A DNA stretch of 57,382 nucleotides from Hofstenia miamia (GCA_004352715.1 SCFE01000083.1:1-57382); one strand, 5' to 3'. Shown: positions 11,315-22,979, counted from the first letter of the stretch. The notes: a model not told the origin generated them from the sequence alone. A program made the numbers and translations.

Positions 11315-11922
11315 AAAATATTTTGTAGAGTAGACTACAGTGTAGTAAAACATCTGCATTGAACATAAATTGGGAAATATTTAATTCGATATTAAAATTA
11401 AAGGTTTAGGAAGGCCTCAGCATTTGATGCAAACTATACTTTCCAATACGATAACTAAGAAGTTGAAAACAGAATTTTTCTAAAAACTTTGGAAAGTTTT
11501 GACGAAAATTCGTTAATTTCTTGGCGAAAAAAGTAAAAGATGAAAAGTCGATGAGAACAAAGACATTGAATTTTTAGATGCTAAAGTTAATCCATCGGTA
11601 ATAAACGAGGGAACAATAAGCATACCATCAATATCATATTTTAGCCAAATGCAACAGTCAAATGAAAGATTCAAACATGTGAATTAAAAAAACGTATAAA
11701 ATATTTAATCCCCACTTAGGATTTGTTCAATGCTTTGTTCGAATTGTACTTAAATATGCAATAAAATTCTGTAGCTTCGTGTATTTTTAAAAGATTTTTA
11801 TTAATCTTTTAACAGAACAAGTTGAACAACTACTAGTAAAAGAATATTGCTTTTTGTAATTTTGAAGTTAGACAAGGTATCCTCTCATAAAATATGTTTT
11901 CATACTTGACAATTCAATACGT

Positions 11923-11924
<2 letters not shown>

Positions 11925-11973
<49 letters not shown>
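11925..11973. repeat. (TA)n microsatellite
   Basis: About 24 uninterrupted TA units. Confidence 0.97.
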
Positions 11974-11977
<4 letters not shown>

Positions 11978-12233
11978 TCCAGATTTTGCTATGCAACATG
12001 CAAAAACCTTATATTTGGGCGAAAACGGTCGAAAATTTCTAAGGCATTTAGTGGGAATCGCACTTTTTTCACAAAAAACTTATTTTTTGGCCATTGCTCC
12101 AGCAGTATTCACTCTAACTTAAATATATTTACCATGGGGATAGGTAGATAAAAGAGACACTACCCTGCAAAATTTCAAAGATTTATGTTTGGAAACGCGG
12201 TCATGGTGAAGTTTTAAAAAAAATATTTAGAGT

Positions 12234-12256
12234 GATATATATATATATATATATAT
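12234..12256. repeat. (AT)n microsatellite
   Basis: About 11 AT units. Confidence 0.95.
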
Positions 12257-12439
12257 GTAGGGGCACGACAAAACATGACATTTGAATTATTATGTAGTTT
12301 TGAGAAAATTCAATTTTAACTAACCATAACTTTCTGACCATTTGTAATATTGAAATTACACATTGACCATTTAAAACGGCATTATTAAGAGAACAGCTCA
12401 GTATAGAATTTGAGTGTTTTTGAGTTAGATTGTGCAGTT

Positions 12440-12884
12440 AGGCAGTCCTATTTAGCGCATATACCATGGCTCTAACAGATACTGATACCTTCGTATGTCT
12501 GCTGAAAAACCAGGGCTTGTTTTTGTGAAGGAATTTTCTGACTCACTAAAAGTTGGCATTAACTGTCTAAAAAATCCCAAAATGAAATCTGTTGATTCAT
12601 CACTCTGACCAGAAAGGCTTGGATGCAAAGAAGCAATGGTACCTTTACGAGCAAATTAGACCATGTTGTCCATCAAATCTACAAGCTGATTTTAACTGCC
12701 ATAAGCCACAAGTTCCTAAACCCTCCACAGAAGATTATAATGCAGAACAAATTTCGGCTGGTGCTAACAAGAAGAGAACGCACCCACAATCTGAACGTCA
12801 TGTAGTGGGCCTTCCAAGAAACCTAGAAAGTGTTCTGGATGTGGACAGACTGGTCATAATGTTATTTCTTGTCCAAATCAGTAA
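12440..12884 (+). pseudogene. CCHC zinc-knuckle protein remnant, probably from a transposon
   Basis: The last frame ends in SGPSKKPRKCSGCGQTGHNV and then ISCPNQ before a stop at 12882-12884. The CxxC at 12831-12842 with His and a final Cys at 12870-12872 makes a perfect CX2CX4HX4C zinc knuckle. Such a basic-linker-plus-knuckle tail is common at the C-terminus of transposase-like and retroelement proteins. Upstream sequence back to about 12440 reads open only in pieces in different frames, so the gene is broken. Family not recognised. Confidence 0.5.
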
Positions 12885-13144
12885 CATTCATGAACATTTA
12901 ATCAGTTTTTTTGTGGTTTTTCCATGAATATTTCGTATTTCATTGTTTCTAATTAACATCCACCACTATAGATACCTATTTTTAACTGTCTATATCACCA
13001 AAACGCTAATGAATATAACATTTTTTGTTGTTTAATTTGAAGTAGCATATACTGAAGTGTTGAAATTTAAAGAAAAACAATTTTCATACAATTTGTTGCT
13101 AGGAAATATATTTTATTTGTTTTAGGCCGCGCGCGCAGACAATA

Positions 13145-13620
13145 CCGTATATTCCGGCCATTAAGTCGACTTTTTAGGCTCAGATTATACCATAAAATTT
13201 TGGGGGTCGACTTAATGGCCGGGGCAATATTCTCAAGCTTGATTTTTCAGGTTGAACAAGGAAATGCATGACGTGATGGTGGAAAAACCCGAAAGCTACT
13301 AAAACACAAACTTCAAGCCGAAACGAAATAAAATTATTTTCTATGAATAAAATATTTAATTTAATTGTTTTTTAATGTAAACTTCGTTTTTAATATGATA
13401 TTCATGACTGTAGATCTGTAATAACTTTTTTAACGAGTGTCGGTGAGGGGGATAATATTAATCGGGACATCACTCTGCTGATAAACAGGCGGTATACCTA
13501 GTACTAGTAGAAGACTAGTATGTGCGTTGTACTGTATATTCATATGCATAGAATTAGTAGTGGTTTGGTATACCTGTTTGTTAGGCACTTGACACAATTA
13601 CTTGTAATGACTAATCCCTA
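13145..13620 (+). mobile_element. Palindrome-ended MITE, family 1, truncated copy
   Basis: Matches bases 13889-14364 of the complete copy without an indel and with only about five mismatches in 476 bases. It starts after a TA (13143-13144) with CCGTATATTCCGGCCATT. The 3' 160 bases, including the right terminal repeat, are missing. It carries the same inner inverted repeat as the full copy. No coding capacity. Confidence 0.85.
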
Positions 13621-13878
13621 AACCGTATTTCATTGTTACCTATTTGTTCAGTCAGCTTTCTGCCTTTCATTGATGTCTCTATTGTCGAAGTCTGGTTCTT
13701 TCTAAACCTCAGCAATTAATCAATTGTCAAATATGCTTGTACAAACAATTAAAGTCAACATTATGTTATATTATATATGAATTTATTTATTAGAGAATAA
13801 ACGTAACAAAANCATTTACGAGGCGTGTGTTAATGAACACCGCACCTCGAGTGAGAAATCAAATGTCTCACACAGTGA
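13621..13878. other. Short flank between the MITE and the LTR element, with a contig join
   Basis: No gene seen. A single n at 13812 marks a sequence join, so the adjacency of the two sides is not certain. Confidence 0.6.
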
Positions 13879-13888
13879 TGTACAAATA

Positions 13889-14524
13889 CCGTATATTCCG
13901 GCCATTAAGTCGACTTTCTAGGCTCAGATTATACCATAAAATTTTGGGGGTCGACTTAATGGCCGGGGCAATATTCTCAAGCTTGATTTTTCAGGTTGAA
14001 CAAGGAAATGCATGACGTGATGGTGGAAAAACCCGAAAGCTACTAAAACACAAACTTCAAGGCGAAACGAAATAAAATTATTTTCTATGAATAAAATATT
14101 TAATTTAATTGTTTTTTAATGTAAACTTCGTTTTTAATATGATATTCATGACTGTAGATCTGTAATAACCTTTTTAACGAGTGTCGGTGAGGGGGATAAT
14201 ATTAATCGGGACATCACTCTGCTGATAAACAGGCGGTATACCTAGTACTAGTAGAAGACTAGTATGTGCGTTGTACTGTATATTCATATGCATAGAATTA
14301 GTAGTGTTTTGGTATACCTGTTTGTTAGGCACTTGACACAATTACTTGTAATGACTAATCCCTATTTGTTGGATTTTACCTACAAATTATGCTTCGGACA
14401 TATGTGATAATTGCTGACATGGGGGTCGACTTATAGGACGAAGCAACCTTAAATTCACTATATTTTGGCCTCTGAAAGGGGGTCGACTTAATGGCCGAGT
14501 CGACCTAATGGCCGGAATATACGG
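13889..14524 (+). mobile_element. Palindrome-ended MITE, family 1, complete copy
   Basis: A 636 bp non-coding element bounded by TA on both sides (13887-13888, 14525-14526). The left end CCGTATATTCCGGCCATT and the right end GGCCGGAATATACGG are inverted repeats. The 17-base word CCGGCCATTAAGTCGAC at 13898-13914 recurs as its exact reverse complement at 13950-13966 (35-base loop). Near the right end the GTCGACTTAATGGCCG word occurs twice in tandem (14482-14497, and with one change at 14499-14514), and a weaker copy lies at 14425-14440. TA duplication and ends suggest the Tc1/mariner (pogo-like) superfamily. It is inserted in the 3' LTR, so it is younger than the LTR element. Confidence 0.9.
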
Positions 14525-14855
14525 TACGTGTTTAGTGTTAGAATAATATTAAAATACGAATAACATCTAGTGTACGATGCATAAATAACAACTGTTTGCA
14601 AGTACCAAGAGGGAATTATGTAAAGAAAACTACATAATTAATTAGAAAATGAGTAAAAACACCGATCAGGTGCCAGATAATACATCTAAGCTTTGAGAAC
14701 TCAAATTGTAAATTAATCAATAGAAAATAGAAAAAGTTTAGCTTGTAACACATAATTTGGCTTTCACAGGCGCCATGTCTAACAGCCATTGAAATAAAGT
14801 AAAGTAACAATAAAGTAAAACTACCACAAGAATGAATGCCTTCTAGTCAGATCAT

Positions 14856-14922
14856 GGAAGAGCTGATGGGTATCGCAAGGCTGACGCACTTGTGCTGCCT
14901 CAGATGTACCACCAGCTCTTCC
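14856..14922 (-). promoter_or_regulatory. Conserved hairpin inside the LTR
   Basis: GGAAGAGCTG at 14856-14865 pairs with CAGCTCTTCC at 14913-14922. Inside it, CTGA/TCAG and GCAC/GTGC can form a second stem. The same structure is kept in the other LTR at 23750-23817, where one inner pair becomes a G-U wobble on the minus strand. A role in RNA processing, polyadenylation or packaging is a guess. Confidence 0.45.
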
Positions 14923-15659
14923 TTGATAGAAAAATGAATTTAGCTTGACATCAAATGATCAGTAATTGAATAAGAGTAAAAATGAGAGCAACTGATTTAG
15001 ACCAAATCAAAATGATTTAATAAAAGTAATGTGTACAGTTAGGCCCTACTTTAATAGTTAGTAAATAAGTGTAAACAATAATTACCAAACATTCAGGTAG
15101 CAGAACTATCATAACATTTTAAAATAAATTGAGTTTAAAGTTCGTGACGTTATCGACTTTTCCTCTTGGGACAAGAGGTTTCACCCAAAAGTTTATTGGT
15201 CTGATTAATTCTGAGAAACTGGATGAGTTTCACAACTGATGCTACACACCTGCCCAAAGCATTACTAGAGTTTTTGGTGGAAAGCTTTTAATGTTGTTTG
15301 AATCAAACAGGTGAGAACAAAAGAAGTAATAACTAAAAGTTTATAAAGTTTATTTTAGATGTCAGCTGTGACTTCTGATAGGAAAGTAGATTGTACGCAT
15401 TATCTAAGATTTGCAGGATGCGGGTATTTTTCCATGTCGTGTTCATTAAGTCTTCTTTGCGAGTGAGTTGAGTGAAGGTTTTGATTTCAGTAGACATATA
15501 GCTTTGTGGCTATTGTAGTACAAGCGGTAACTTAGTATACCATGGTTTACAGGTTTGGTTGTTTCTCCTTGATATAAGAAATGATTATGGGAAGACTGAT
15601 TATCATGGTGGTACACAGAAGGAGGTAGTGTTGCGATTTTCCTTTTTTGCTCTAGTCAA

Positions 15660-17055
15660 TTTCCGTGAGTACCCATAATTTCTGCTGCTCCAATGGAGAT
15701 CAGGTAGTTAACTAGTTTACCATTAATGTCTTCATTTAGATTGAGATTTGATGTATTTTTGAGATTTTGAGAGCTGCTTTAGATTTGGCATCAATGTTGA
15801 ATCTGGCAGGTGCACACTCTATATCTAGTGAGACTTGTTGCAGTGGTGTCATTAGTTATTAGAGCTTCTAGTTCCATTTTTGTGAAGCTTTTGATGAAGA
15901 ATTTCATTTAAATAAGCTCAACATCTGAGACTTTCACTTGTTGTTAATGGGGTGATACCAATTTGATGCTTGTTGTTAAGGATATCTCATTTTTTAATCT
16001 CAGCTCATGACCACATGTGAGTGGTGATTGCTTCCATTTTTTGATTTTCTTGTTAGAGATTTTATTGAGGACTGTTTGTAACTGAGGTGACAGTTTCAGT
16101 GTTGCTTTGTTAAGTAGTTCTTCCTCTTCTTTCAGTGCAGAGGGAGTTCTGGTAGTTAAATTGATTGTTTTGTAGGGGAGGTATCTTCTGGTCAAATCAG
16201 TTGTTTCTGTATTTATACTAATTAGACTGAATGAGTATTCCAGATAATAACTTGACAGTTTTCAATGTAGTTCTGCATTGAGTGAGGTAAGCATTCTTGT
16301 AACATTTCCATAGTTAAGGGTGAGTTGGTATTGGTGTAGGTTTTGTAATGCGTCTCTGACATGGCTCCTCACATGTATTTTTTCATATAATGGTGAAATG
16401 TGAATGGCATTAATGAATTCTCAGTTTGTTTTGTATGATTATTGGCAAAAGGCGTCCAAACGGCTTTTTGTAGTTGATCAGTTTAGTCCGATATTTTTGA
16501 ACCTGTTGATATTTGCTTTTCTGTGTTTTAACAGAGAAGTGGTTAGTGATGCTTCTAGTTGTAACCAGTTTTTTAGTTTTCTTGTGAGAGGTGATATAGC
16601 AAGTTCAAAGAAACATTCCTTTGTAATTTTAGTGTGAGGTTTCTTGCTGAGAGAGAGGCACTTTTAGAGTAGGATTGTATGTGAGCAGGATACTGAGTAA
16701 CCATAGTGTTGGTGTAGGGAGTATTTCACCAGCAGCAATTGACATTTTGTCCAAACATTTTTGGTAACTAGTTGATTGTCTGCTGCTTCAATCTGAAGTA
16801 GTTGTGCTGATTTGAGAGACAATGGTGAGAATTTGACATTTGATGGGAATTTTAGAAATTTGCAAAAGAGGTTTAGGTCCCTTTTCACCCTCCTTTTTGA
16901 CGTGATAGGGGCTCTGGATGTTGATGAAAGATCATTACTAATCCCTGGGTCCATACCCACTGTACTTAGTCTAGTAAAAATGTCAGGGATTGAAAAAATC
17001 TCAGAGTCCAAGTCTGATGCACTTATACTGACTAAAACTTGAGACTCTTTCACAT
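15660..17055 (-). pseudogene. Third ORF of the LTR element (env-like position), decayed
   Basis: Between integrase and the 3' LTR the minus strand keeps long open segments: 16664-17053 (129 residues) and, in the stretch 15944-16640, a mostly single frame with a few stops. The position is that of an envelope-like ORF in errantivirus-type elements. A basic KRRVKRD cluster occurs in the first segment, and a short hydrophobic stretch is readable near 15330-15360. I recognise no family signature, and it could equally be an accessory ORF. Clearly broken. Confidence 0.4.
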
Positions 17056-17339
17056 GACTTTTTTATCTTCACTGGAGGAGATCTGCTTAGCTAGTTTTGA
17101 CATCTGTGGACAAGTTGTCCTGCAAATGTGTTTCATTGTCTAAATGCAAAGATATAATGTTAATATGTCACTGTTAATCAAGAATATGTTGTTTAGTTAT
17201 ACAACTATGTTGTGTACACATTGGTTTCTTATATTTTTTAGGTTGCTCAGAAATTTTTTTGGTTTTGATTGCTTTCTCATTAATTTTGTCAAGACCAGTA
17301 GTTTCATAACTTTCCACATTATCAATGTTAGAGTGTGAA

Positions 17340-18130
17340 TTTTTTTATGTTATCTAGTCTAACACCTTCAATGTTTTTAGCAGTATGTTTGCAGTTTTGA
17401 AAATTAGTAATTTTTCCATTACTTAAGAGGTAACTGTTGTGAGGAAGCACTTTCTTAATTTCGAATGGACCAAACCAGTTTGTTGCTAATTTTCAGTCTT
17501 GTTTAGCAGTGGTAATAACTCCATGCTGGAATTGATAAACTAGATTGTCTACTTTGTGAGGTTCACCATACATTGATTTGTTGTAGTAGTGCTGTTTTCT
17601 GGTGGAAATCTTTTCAGTGTTAGCACAAATAATTTCGTGAGTTAAGTGGAATTTCTCCATTAGTTGCTTGCAATATTCCTGTTTGATGGGACCAGTGTAG
17701 TTTCTAAATAACATGCAAATGGGCATAGGTGCCTCATGGCCATATAGAGCTTTATAAGGTGTCATCTTTGTTGTAATGTGGGTAGAGGTGTTGTAGAAAT
17801 ATTCTATCATGGGGAGTACAGCTCACCAATAATTGTCTCCAATATTAGCCATTGTAGCTCACATGAGTTTTATAAGGGTATGATTGAGTTGTTCAACACC
17901 TCCATTTGCTTGTGGATGGTGTGTTGTTGTATGACTGTAAATGATTTCAAGATTTTTTATCAGACATTGAAACAGTTTACTTTTGAATTTGACTCCTTAG
18001 TGCATGATGAACATTTCCAAAGGTCCAATCCATATTCAATCTTTAATAATAGCATCTGCAACAGATGATATTTTTCATGGCGATCATTTTGCTATATTTT
18101 GTGAAATTGTCCACTAGTAGCAGTACATAA
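17340..18130 (-). pseudogene. Ty3/gypsy integrase, C-terminal part
   Basis: On the minus strand a HHPQANGGVEQLNHTL-type block lies near 17890-17930. This is the end of the DDE core, where active integrases read HPQxNGxxE, and the catalytic Glu is kept. Next comes an open frame (17493-17810) with TPYKALYGHEAPMPI. Then, after a stop, the C-terminal KLATNWFGPFEI block near 17450-17490 leads to about 17340. The zinc-binding HHCC region and the first catalytic Asp are not found upstream. Several stops; not functional. Confidence 0.75.
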
Positions 18131-18453
18131 GAATTACCTTCTTCATCTTTAGATAGCTGTTCAAGAGTTGGTGATTTTATCAATGATTTCTTTTAGGATG
18201 ATGACATTCATTAAGCTTCTGCTATTTCAGTTGGTGTTATCTCTTCATGGACAATGATAGCAAGTAATGGTAATATAGCTTTTCCATTCTTGTCTGCATT
18301 AATTTCAGTAAGTTCTCCATACTGATTTTTTGGTATGAAGATGAATTGGATTTTGTTTTGCTCAGGTTTTTTCATATCATGTTGGTATTGCAGCAGTGCA
18401 GTCCACAGATTGTCCATTGTAGTGGGAGTATTTTGTGATGGAATTTTCTTCAT
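18131..18453 (-). pseudogene. Disrupted pol segment between integrase and the inserted MITE
   Basis: An open minus-strand stretch ending near 18211 encodes about 80 residues of unrecognised sequence (…KNQYGELTEINADKNGKAIL…). By position it belongs between the RT/RNase H and integrase parts, but I see no RNase H DEDD residues. The region is shortened or rearranged. Confidence 0.35.
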
Positions 18454-19259
18454 CCCAGATAACAATTTTGGTGTTTTTTTATGTTGTTTATAGTTGTTTC
18501 ATACTTTTGGTTGTTGCAGCAACCACTAACATTATAATAGCAACTTTAGTAATAAATAATCAGTGAGCAGATGCTTGCTAATAAAAATCTCTTTATTATT
18601 TTTATTATTAGATCCTTTTATATAAGAAAAGGATTTGCAAAACCTTTTTTGAAATTTTTAAATTGTGAAAAAATATAATATACCAGATAAGTAAATTTTC
18701 AAAATTATTTATTCATTAATATTTGGACACCTTGATATTGACTGTTAAATAAAATAAGTTACAATTGAGCAGAAGAGATTTTTCATGAATTAAGAAAGTA
18801 GTATTTCAAAATTGTGCTTAATTTTAGATTTTTAAGTTTTTGTTAAATTTGGCAGATTTGTATGCTCATTGTTATCATTTATATACAACACATTCATTTA
18901 AATCTTTAACAAATGTTTGTATTGAATATACTTGACAGTATCTCAAAGATAGTGGTCTGTGTTTGTTTAAACAGCAATGTTTGAACAGCTTAGAAATATA
19001 AAATGTAATTTTGCTTATAAAAGTAATGCTAAAAATATTATGTGACAACATAAAACAACATTGTTACGACCTCAAAATATTGCTGCTTCATTCATAAAAA
19101 ACTACCAAAAAGCAACCTAATGTGAGATTGTTGAAGCAATGTTGTTTTGACCAATAAAATGGTAACATTTCAACATTAAAACAAAATTGTTTTTGACACA
19201 TAAAACAACCGCATAGGAACACAAAACAACGCTGTTTAGCCCCTAAATTGTTATCTGGG
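18454..19259. mobile_element. 806 bp MITE inserted in the pol region
   Basis: Ends are perfect inverted repeats: CCCAGATAACAATTT at 18454-18468 and AAATTGTTATCTGGG at 19245-19259. They extend to 17 bases if the flanking AT on each side is included. The interior has several AAAACAAC/GTTGTTTT words near the right end and no coding frame. It interrupts the minus-strand pol sequence of the LTR element, so it came later. The superfamily is not clear; no longer target duplication is visible. Confidence 0.75.
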
Positions 19260-20360
19260 ATAAAGGTTTTGAGAGAGTCAAGTTCTTCATGCTGTTTCCA
19301 GCTCCAGTTGAATTCAGATTTTCCTTTGAGAAGATTTGACATATGATGAGTTCTGTCTGCAAGATTTGGGATGAATACATGGTAATAATTTATAAATCCA
19401 ATAACTCTCAGCAGATCTTTTATGTTTCTAGGAGGTTGAATTTGTTCTATTAATTGTTTCACATTATCTTTGATGTAATTTTTCCAGGTTGGATAATGAG
19501 ACCAAGGAAGATAAATTTCTTCTGGGCAAAGAGCATTTTTTTTATTTATTTGTAGCTCAGCATTAAATAAAAGTCTTAGGATCTTGTTTAACTTATCACA
19601 GTGCTTGTCAATTGTCATTGAGGAGATGAGAATGTCATCAATGTAAGCTATGATTCCCTTGTCTATTGTAGTTTGATTGTTTAAGAGCACTTTCATGACA
19701 TATTGTTGGAAGGTCACTGGGGCATTATATAGACCAAAAGCCATATACAACCACTCAAAGAATCAGTGAGGCTTGAGGAAGGCTGTTTTTTGATGTCCAA
19801 CTNNNNNNNNNNNNNNNNNNNNNAGGAGATGAGAATGTCATCAATGTAAGCTATGATTCCCTTGTCTATTGTAGTTTGATTGTTTAAGAGCACTTTCATG
19901 ACATATTGTTGGAAGGTCACTGGGGCATTATATAGACCAAAAGCCATATACAACCACTCAAAGAATCAGTGAGGCTTGAGGAAGGCCGTTTTTTGATGTC
20001 CAACTCTCACATAGGAACTTGCCAGTATGCCTTACAGAGATCTACTGTAGAGAAGTATTAGTATTTTGCGGTACCATAAAGAATGTTGTCAATTAGAGGC
20101 AGAGGATAGGCATCTTTCTTAGTAATATCATTAAGCATCCTAAAATTGATGCCCAATCTTTATTTATTGCCCTGTTTTATAAACATGGTGGTAGAGGCAG
20201 ATGGGCTGTTGCATTTTCTAATAATTCCATTGTTAAGTAATTTGCTGATCATTCTTGCATATTCATCTTGGAGGTACTGAGGCACTCTGTGACAATTTTG
20301 ATGAATGGGCTTGTCTGATGTAGTATTGATTTGGTGTTTTACACCTATCACTTTTCCAAT
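19260..20360 (-). pseudogene. Ty3/gypsy reverse transcriptase
   Basis: From 20351 the minus strand reads an RT N-terminal segment (HQINTTSDKPIHQNCHRVPQ, then NNGIIRKCNSPSAS). The FGLYNAPVTFQ block follows and the YIDDILIS active site (YxDD), then the connection region with a GFINYYHVFIPNLAD-like motif near 19350-19420. Sequence 19621-19802 is repeated at 19824-20005 across a 21 N gap with one mismatch. Stops between the N-terminal and palm segments make it inactive. The start of RNase H is cut by the inserted MITE. Confidence 0.85.
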
Positions 20361-20587
20361 GCTGATTTCTTTGTTGTTAAAGATTACTGCATTTTCAGTG
20401 AGTACTTTGTTGATGTTTCATATATAATTTTTGTTTAGGTGTAGATGCATTTCCTTTGAAATTAGCAGAGTATATGTAGTGTTTTCTTGGTGGACTTTTA
20501 TTAGTTTGCAAGATAGAAAAAATTTGACTTTGTCATGAATTTCTTGAGTGGCATCCCAATGATGGTTAGTTGATTTGGTTTTATCAA

Positions 20588-21181
20588 TTAATATTTGTTG
20601 CTCTTGTTGAATATTGCTGTTACACCAATAACATCCTTTACTGTTGTGATGTTGTTCAGCATTATAATTTTTCTTGAATTAATTCCATATTGATTTGAGA
20701 TGATGAAATGGCCATTTATTGATGGCTTTGTCTTAATCTTCCAATGGTGTGGTTCACCTTTAGGTGCTCTAGCAAGGAGAACTCTGATGAAGCAGCATTG
20801 GCACTTCTCAGTGATATTTTGATCCACTTTGATGGTTAGAGTTCTGGACAAGTAATTGATCACTCAGTTGTTTTCAGTGAGAAAATCTTGCCCAATTATC
20901 ATTTCATACAACAGCAGCTGATTATGAGTGTTGAATATGCATATATCATGTTGAAATGTAATGTGGTGTACTGAGATCAGCACTCTTTTGACTATGCCTT
21001 TTATGTTGGTGTAGTTGCCTAAGGCATTGAGGAGCCACATTTCTTCTTTTTCCATATTTTTCTGTGTCCATCTGATTTCAGTGGCACAGGTGTCTACCAT
21101 TAAGGTGATGGATGCTCCAGTATTGACAGTTGCTTTTATGTTGACAATGTTAATTGTTAGTGGTATGAGATTTCTCTCCAA
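20588..21181 (-). pseudogene. Retroviral-type aspartic protease, active-site Asp replaced
   Basis: The frame 20864-21181 holds the retropepsin pattern, but the active-site triplet reads VNTGAS where families have VDTGAS or LDTGAS. The codon is AAT, so the catalytic aspartate is Asn. An IIGQDFL motif (usually hydrophobic-x-GxDFL) follows near the C-terminus. A second open stretch, 20588-20863, leads on toward RT. The Asp to Asn change alone would inactivate the enzyme. Confidence 0.75.
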
Positions 21182-21299
21182 TAGGATGGTAATGATTAAA
21201 AATTATTTGTTGCCATTTGGGGCCAATGCCCTTGTCAGTTTATATTTTCTTCTTCACGTCGGTATGTGATTTCTTCCATGTCTTCAGTGATGTAAAGGC

Positions 21300-22979
21300 C
21301 TTCTTTGTTGACCGCATATATGACTGTTTGGTGACTGTTTTACAGTCTGGCATGTGATGCTCTTGTTGACCACATTGTTGGCATTGCACTTTTTCAATGT
21401 TTGACAGCTTTGCTTATATTGAATTTTCAATGTCTGTAGTGTTTTCCTTATAGAAAGTTGGAGTTGTGTTTTGGAATCCTAGCTCTTTTTGTACACAGCA
21501 ATTGTTTTCCATGCTCATTTTATGTTAATGCATTTGTTAATTTGAGTGTCAATGGAATCTCCAAAGTGACATTTATTCTCAAAGCATCTTCTGAATAATG
21601 ATGACATCCTGGCATGTANNNNNNNNNNNNNNNNNNNNNTTGTACACAGCAATTGTTTTCCATGCTCATTTTATGTTAATGCATTTGTTAATTAGAGTGT
21701 CAATGGAATCTCCAAAGTGACATTTATTCTCAAAGCATCTTCTGAATAATGATGACATCCTGGCATGTAAGTATGAATGAAGATCTTGCTTGTAGTATCA
21801 ACTTTCTTCACAAGACAGTTGTAGTAATCTGTTGACTTTAAAAATATATTCTGTTATATCATTGTCATTGTGAATTTCCAACTGTATAGCATGTGATATT
21901 GTTTTCTAGGGTTCTCATTGTTTAAGTGCAAGCCCAGGTCTTTGATTAGTTTGTCATAATTAATTTTTGATTTGGCATCAAGTTTCATGTATATGCTTAA
22001 TGCTTTTTCTTTTAGAAAGAGGGGCAGTTGAGCACAGCCATTTTGTTTCATTCCTCCTTGTTGCAAGACATATATCTTGAATATCACTATCCACTTGGGA
22101 AAAATTTGAGCAGTTGTGCTTATTTTTCCAGTGAAGTATGGAAGTGGTCTGTTTATTTTCAAATCCATTTGCATAGGGTCAACTCATAGCATTTCTTAAT
22201 GTTGGTATCAAATGCCTGTTGCGTTATTGGTTTGTTTAGGTATGCCATTTTGATAGNTAATGCTTTTTCTTTTAGAAAGAGGGGCAGTTGAGCACAGCCA
22301 TTTTGTTTCATTCCTCCTTGTTGCAAGACATATATCTTGAATATCACTATCCACTTGGGAAAAATTTGAGCAGTTGTGCTTATTTTTCCAGTGAAGTATG
22401 GAAGTGGTCTGTTTATTTTCAAATCCATTTGCATAGGGTCAACTCATAGCATTGACCTCTTTTTCTTAATGTTGGTATCAAATGCCTGTTGTGTTATTGG
22501 TTTGTTTAGGTATGCCATTTTGATAGGTTATTGCCTCAGCTTGTCAGATTTTTGTGCCAGTGTCTTTGGAGTAGCTTCTGGACTGGAATCATATTGTTCA
22601 ACTTGAGTAATAGTGGGGGAGTGCTTTTCTGATTTTATCACCATTATCTTGTCTCTCAGTTATGTGATTTCTCTTTGGAGTTGTCTCTGTTGAATCTCCA
22701 GTAGGGTTGAGATTTGAGTAATAATTCACTTTTCTAAACTTTCAGAAGGGTGTTGGGGAGTTTCTGAGTGTTGCAAGATTTGCATTTGGGTTTTGAGTCT
22801 TTCTTGTAAATCAATGATGATTTTGGGTGTTGTCTTTTGCTTTTTACCATTAGAGTTTCATATTTAGATTTCTCTGTTGTCATTTCTATAAATTTTTTTA
22901 GAGTGAGGAAGAGTGTTAGTACATCTGAATATTTTTTGTGGTGTCCTTGGGTAGCCAAACAATTCTTCCATGTTAACAT
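21300..22979 (-). pseudogene. Gag polyprotein remnant (capsid and zinc knuckle)
   Basis: The minus-strand frame begins with ATG at 22979 (81 residues, basic and Lys-rich). A capsid-like segment follows (21854-22434), with PLPYFTGK…W and a LPLFLKEKAL stretch typical of Ty3/gypsy gag. Near 21345-21390 the strand reads CQQCGQQEHHMPDC, an intact CX2CX4HX4C zinc knuckle. Block 21998-22256 is repeated at 22258-22526 across a single n, with a 9 bp indel, and 21489-21618 is repeated at 21640-21769. Frame breaks throughout. Confidence 0.75.

Larger units (their letters stand above)
11315..12430. other. AT-rich intergenic stretch with microsatellites
   Basis: The first about 100 bases downstream of the ARF stop resemble the same place after ARF copy 2 (shared TTATTTTGTAG-GT-GA-TACA pattern). 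The remainder holds (TA)n tracts and no supportable gene. Frames reading YIYIYI are translations of the microsatellite. Confidence 0.6.
13879..15037 (-). repeat. 3' LTR of the Ty3/gypsy element, split by a MITE
   Basis: Aligns with the 5' LTR at 23447-23930. The first bases, ATGTACAAATA at 13878-13888, then jump to CGTGTTTAGTGT at 14527 after removal of 13889-14526. Together these match the 5' LTR start ATGTAGCATTTATGGGTCTA. The right end is GTGTACA at 15031-15037; read on the minus strand the LTR starts TGTACAC. An internal hairpin at 14856-14922 is listed separately. Confidence 0.82.

Noticed and set aside
11894-12151. Frames rich in Tyr-Ile repeats (also 32204, 50523 and 50860)
   Set aside because: Translation of (TA)n microsatellites.
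16404-18068. Several plus-strand frames of 64-96 residues
   Set aside because: Antisense to the minus-strand integrase and third-ORF relics of the LTR element.
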